Below, piece after piece: positions 60,751-64,000 of a stretch of 64,000 nt of DNA. The stretch covers positions 1-64,000 of the forward strand of contig NZ_JAPMLM010000061.1 of NCBI RefSeq assembly GCF_026410195.1, read 5' to 3'. Every line of letters starts with the position of its first letter. Position 1 is the stretch's first letter. Below the pieces are notes generated by a model. It made no database searches. It had not been told where the DNA came from and saw only the letters and a list, made by a program, of their open reading frames with translations. This DNA is from Xanthomarina sp. F2636L. GTDB taxonomy: Bacteria > Bacteroidota > Bacteroidia > Flavobacteriales > Flavobacteriaceae. The position numbers and the translations under genes are program-made.

Positions 60751-62427
60751 TTATTTTTTGGAGTTTAAACTTTGAAGTAAAAAAGCAATAAGTATTACTA
60801 ACATACAGCCAAACAAATTCAGCCATAAATACGGCATCCAATCAAACCACCATCCTATAATTACAATAGCTTGAGTAATTAGTGCCGCTACAAAAACAGC
60901 ATTCCCACGGACATATTTAAAGAAAAAGGCCAAGAGGAAGATTCCTAAAACATTTCCATAAAAGATAGAACCTATTATGTTTACTAACTGAATTAAATTA
61001 TCTGCTAAATATGCGATACTAGCAATAATAATGGCTAAAATTCCCCATCCAAACGTAAACCACCTGGTCGCTTTTAAATAGTGAGTTTCACTTTTACCTG
61101 GAGCCATGCTTCTTTTGTATAAATCCAAAGAAGTTGTAGAAGCCAAAGCATTTAACTCACTTGCTGTGCTTGACATGGCTGCACTTAAAATAACAGCTAG
61201 AAGTAGTCCAATTAATCCGCGAGGTAAATTATTTAAGATAAAATGAATAAATACATAATCTTTATCGTTGGTTTCAACACGGACTATCTTTTTATCTGCT
61301 GCTTCTTGTATTAATAGTTTAGCAGCTTCTCTGTTCGCTCTATCAGCTTCGTTAGACAGTGCAATTTCATTGGCATATTTAGCTTCGCCTGTAGTAACAA
61401 AACTGTTAATCTGGCTTTGTTTGGTATTAAAAATAGCCAGTTGTTCATTTTCTAACTCTTTATAAGCTTCGGAATATTCTGAATCCATCATTACCTGTTC
61501 AGCAGCAGGATTAAAGTTAATTGGAGATTGGTTAAACTGATAAAACACAAAAACCATAACTCCAACGAGTAAAATAAAGAATTGCATAGGTACTTTTAAT
61601 AAGCCATTAAAAATAAGCCCCATTTGCATTTCCTTAACCGATTTTCCAGAGAGATAACGTTGCACCTGACTTTGGTCTGTACCAAAATAAGAAAGAGCTA
61701 AAAAAGTGCCTCCAATTAAACCACTCCAAACGGTATATCGGTTTTCCATGTTAAATGAAAAATCTAGGATATCCATTTTTCCACTAGCTCCAGCAACTTC
61801 TAAGGCTTTTGCAAATGTGATATTTTCAGGTAAATAGCTAAGGATTAAAAAGAAGGCAACAAACATTCCCGTAAAAATAACAGCCATTTGATGTTTTTGG
61901 GTCATACTTACTGCTTTTGTGCCTCCAGACACGGTGTAAATAATTACTAAAATTCCGATAACTATATTTAAATAAGTCAGATTCCAACCTAAGACAGCCG
62001 AAAGAATAATAGCTGGGGCATAAATGGTAATTCCAGCTGCCAAACCACGTTGAATAAGGAATAAAATAGCCGTAAGACTTCTAGTTTTTAAATCGAAACG
62101 ATTTTCTAGAAATTCATAAGCTGTATAAACTTTTAATTTGTGGTATAAAGGAATAAACACCATGCATATAATAATCATAGCTATTGGAAGTCCGAAATAA
62201 AACTGTACAAATCCCATCCCGGAATGGAAAGCTTGTCCAGGAGTAGACAAAAAAGTAATGGCACTAGCTTGAGTTGCCATCACAGATAGACCTATCGTCC
62301 ACCATTTCGATTGACTGCCCCCTCGAACATAGTCTTCCACATTTTTACTGCCTCGAGTTTTCCATGTTCCGTAACCTACAATTGTGGCAAGAGTTCCAAT
62401 TAAAACAATCCAGTCTAATGTTTGCAT
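60751..62427 (-). CDS. Sodium:solute symporter (SSS family)
   Basis: 558 residues from MQTLDWI (62427); the frame opens 16 codons earlier without support. About 13 transmembrane helices are visible, starting with WIVLIGTLATIVGYG, and the SSS marks GGSQSKWWTIGLSVMATQASAITFLSTPGQAF and SYFGTDQSQVQRYLSGKS. A long loop (residues ~300-385), probably extracellular or cytosolic, is rich in Glu and Asn. It imports a sugar, amino acid or organic acid with sodium. It is convergent with the DUF2911 gene. Confidence 0.93.
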   Translation of the reverse strand: MQTLDWIVLIGTLATIVGYGTWKTRGSKNVEDYVRGGSQSKWWTIGLSVMATQASAITFLSTPGQAFHSGMGFVQFYFGLPIAMIIICMVFIPLYHKLKVYTAYEFLENRFDLKTRSLTAILFLIQRGLAAGITIYAPAIILSAVLGWNLTYLNIVIGILVIIYTVSGGTKAVSMTQKHQMAVIFTGMFVAFFLILSYLPENITFAKALEVAGASGKMDILDFSFNMENRYTVWSGLIGGTFLALSYFGTDQSQVQRYLSGKSVKEMQMGLIFNGLLKVPMQFFILLVGVMVFVFYQFNQSPINFNPAAEQVMMDSEYSEAYKELENEQLAIFNTKQSQINSFVTTGEAKYANEIALSNEADRANREAAKLLIQEAADKKIVRVETNDKDYVFIHFILNNLPRGLIGLLLAVILSAAMSSTASELNALASTTSLDLYKRSMAPGKSETHYLKATRWFTFGWGILAIIIASIAYLADNLIQLVNIIGSIFYGNVLGIFLLAFFFKYVRGNAVFVAALITQAIVIIGWWFDWMPYLWLNLFGCMLVILIAFLLQSLNSKK

Positions 62428-62628
62428 ATTAAAAAGCTTTGGAGATAAAATAAAAGATAACAATATAAATAGCATTTGCTATTAACACTAAGGTGTACAT
62501 GTTACTCCATTTGTATTTTTTCATGTGTTTTAATTAATTGGCTTTTTTAAAAGATTATTTGATATTTCATAATCTTAAAAATAAAGCTGATTGAATTACA
62601 GATTATCATTCTTCTACAAGTTCATGGT

Positions 62629-64000
62629 TTATTTTCCAATACTCAACATATTGGCAAATAACCTATAAGCTCCTGGAACGCCTTCAGGAAACTCTCTAAA
62701 GAAACTCAATCCGGTATAAATATAATAGCCTTTTCCGTATCTTGCTACTAACAGGCTTCCTTTTTTAGCCGATTCACCTTTGTCGTGCATAGATAAAATT
62801 GAGGTGAATTCTTTGTCCCATTTGTCTGGGAAATACAAGCCTCGCTCTTGGGTCCAGCCATTAAAATCTTCTTGGGTTATTTTATTTGGAGTGTTTAGAA
62901 CGGGATGTTTAGGTTCTAAAAACTTCACTTCGGCGTACTCATCAGTCACACGGTCTTTAGAAAGCTCTAAATTGTATGGTGCTATGGCATCTACTTTTAA
63001 TTGGTGATTGGTATTGTATTGCACAATCATATTTCCACCATTTGCAACAAAATCGAATAATTGTTGCTGCTTAAATTTGATGGTCTCCAAGATGTTATAA
63101 GCTCTAATGCCAACAACAACAGCATCGAACTGACTGAGAATTTCAGGATTGATATCTTCAGGTTTTAATAACGTGACTTTGTAACCAATTTGCTCTAAAC
63201 TTTCAGGAACTACATCTCCAGCGCCAACGATATATCCTATATTTTCACCTTTTTTCTGAATATCTAAACGTACAATTTTACTTTCGGAAGGAAGTAACAC
63301 GGTTTGATATGGAATATGATCGTAATCTATTTCTATCAATTCTTTGGAATATGTTTTTTCATTTACAGCCATCACAGGAACTAAGGGACCTTCATGTTGA
63401 TTTTCTAGAGGTGTAACACGAAATATAAATGTTTTTTCTTCACCTTTATTCGGAATTTGTACCTCTTGATTTTCTGGTGTCACCAACCATTCTTTAGGGT
63501 AATTTAAACTTAAAACACCATTTAATCCATCCCGACCAGCTTTTACAATAACAGGAATATCTTTGGCTAGACTATTCTCAAAAATGATTACTTTTTCTGA
63601 AATTCTTACGGAAGCTTCAGGGATAATTTCGAAAGGTTTATATACTTCTCCTTTAACAGGATCGTTGGTTTTATAAATTACGGGTTTAGTAAATGTAATG
63701 GCAGTATTGTTAAAAATCAATTCAAAAGACACATTAAAAACTCTTGGAGTTTCTGGTTTTCCTATTAAAGATTCGTCGGGCACCTGATACATACCTAAAG
63801 TGCCTTTTTCGGTTAACCAATAAGGTGTTGTAGGTTTTTGATTGCTAGGGATGTCTAAAACTTCGTGAAAATCGAAGCTAATATTTTCTTTTAGAGCTAT
63901 TTGCTTAGAAATACGCGTGTTGTTGCATGTCATGGTTCCCAATGTAATAGGAAAAGAACTTCTATTGATGGTTTCAATATTTAATTTTACAGTTTCTCCA
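62629..64000 (-). CDS. PIG-L-family deacetylase, C-terminal part (truncated by window edge)
   Basis: The frame is open to the end of the window on the minus strand, so the N-terminus lies beyond; an internal ATG at 63942 is not the start. About 457 residues are seen. These are the C-terminal beta domains of the long Bacteroidota PIG-L/LmbE deacetylases: GYIVGAGDVVPESLEQIGY, FDAVVVGIRAYN, MIVQYNTNHQLK, PNKITQEDFNGWTQERGLY and YIYTGLSFFREFPEGVPG. The catalytic zinc domain is upstream and not visible. Such enzymes remove acetyl groups from sugars. Confidence 0.85.
   Translation of the reverse strand, partial: GETVKLNIETINRSSFPITLGTMTCNNTRISKQIALKENISFDFHEVLDIPSNQKPTTPYWLTEKGTLGMYQVPDESLIGKPETPRVFNVSFELIFNNTAITFTKPVIYKTNDPVKGEVYKPFEIIPEASVRISEKVIIFENSLAKDIPVIVKAGRDGLNGVLSLNYPKEWLVTPENQEVQIPNKGEEKTFIFRVTPLENQHEGPLVPVMAVNEKTYSKELIEIDYDHIPYQTVLLPSESKIVRLDIQKKGENIGYIVGAGDVVPESLEQIGYKVTLLKPEDINPEILSQFDAVVVGIRAYNILETIKFKQQQLFDFVANGGNMIVQYNTNHQLKVDAIAPYNLELSKDRVTDEYAEVKFLEPKHPVLNTPNKITQEDFNGWTQERGLYFPDKWDKEFTSILSMHDKGESAKKGSLLVARYGKGYYIYTGLSFFREFPEGVPGAYRLFANMLSIGK

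Noticed and set aside
1-64000. CRISPR array or cas genes
   Set aside because: No regularly spaced direct repeats with unique spacers and no cas-like proteins were found; the repeats in 25473-27116 are protein-coding.
1-64000. Intact insertion sequence or prophage
   Set aside because: No transposase, integrase, terminase or capsid gene is present; only short palindromic or non-autonomous elements are visible.

Overview
The window is AT-rich bacterial chromosome that most likely comes from a marine member of the Flavobacteriaceae (Bacteroidota). The evidence is two proteins with C-terminal type IX secretion sorting domains, small families I know mainly from flavobacteria (DUF4290, a Lacal_2735-type 55-residue protein, TIGR03643/DUF2805), TAnnTTTG-type promoter elements, weak ribosome-binding sites and a MurA carrying Asp in place of the usual active-site Cys. 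There is one tRNA, tRNA-Met(CAT). I see no rRNA, CRISPR array or intact insertion sequence.

Layout. 0-6.2 kb: the 3' end of a secreted protein gene, a TPR sensor kinase with its response regulator, and several uncharacterised or exported proteins. 6.3-24.2 kb: a dense defence island on the + strand. It begins with a type I restriction-modification locus (hsdM, hsdS, hsdR) that carries an OLD-family ATPase/TOPRIM nuclease, an 83-residue Cys-rich protein and a DUF1737 miniprotein between its subunit genes. It continues with an 87-residue protein translationally coupled to a caspase-like peptidase, then an EVE-domain McrB and McrC. A LytTR two-component pair lies on the opposite strand. The island ends with a short operon encoding a CMP-kinase-like domain fused to a prokaryotic viperin, a 95-residue protein and a HAD 5'-deoxyribonucleotidase. 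24.2-30.0 kb: an accessory stretch with small exported proteins, a seven-repeat SBBP protein, intergenic hairpin repeats and two clearly broken genes.

30.0-42 kb: a stress and metabolism stretch with dps, an HdeD-like protein, an SDR, catalase, a DIP1984 protein, an FMN reductase, threonine ammonia-lyase, a CodA-type deaminase, MgtC, an MFS permease, a baeRF-type protein and YceI. 42-50.6 kb: housekeeping genes, including the tRNA, HU, fmt-recQ-ATPase as an overlapping operon, DUF493, DUF4290 and murA. 50.8-59.2 kb: a minus-strand light/pterin cluster with photolyase, folE, TIGR03643, SDRs, flavin reductase, an AarF kinase and a TetR regulator. Two matching 30-bp palindromes lie upstream of its two operons and are probably the TetR operators. 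59.3-64 kb: two exported proteins, a sodium:solute symporter and the C-terminal part of a PIG-L deacetylase that runs off the window.

The most notable content is the viperin module, which on one transcript makes nucleotides, modifies them and may dephosphorylate them. Next are the caspase-like peptidase pair set between two restriction systems, and the TetR regulon over the photolyase genes. Dispersed palindromic elements have also entered or duplicated parts of hsdM, hsdR and yceI.
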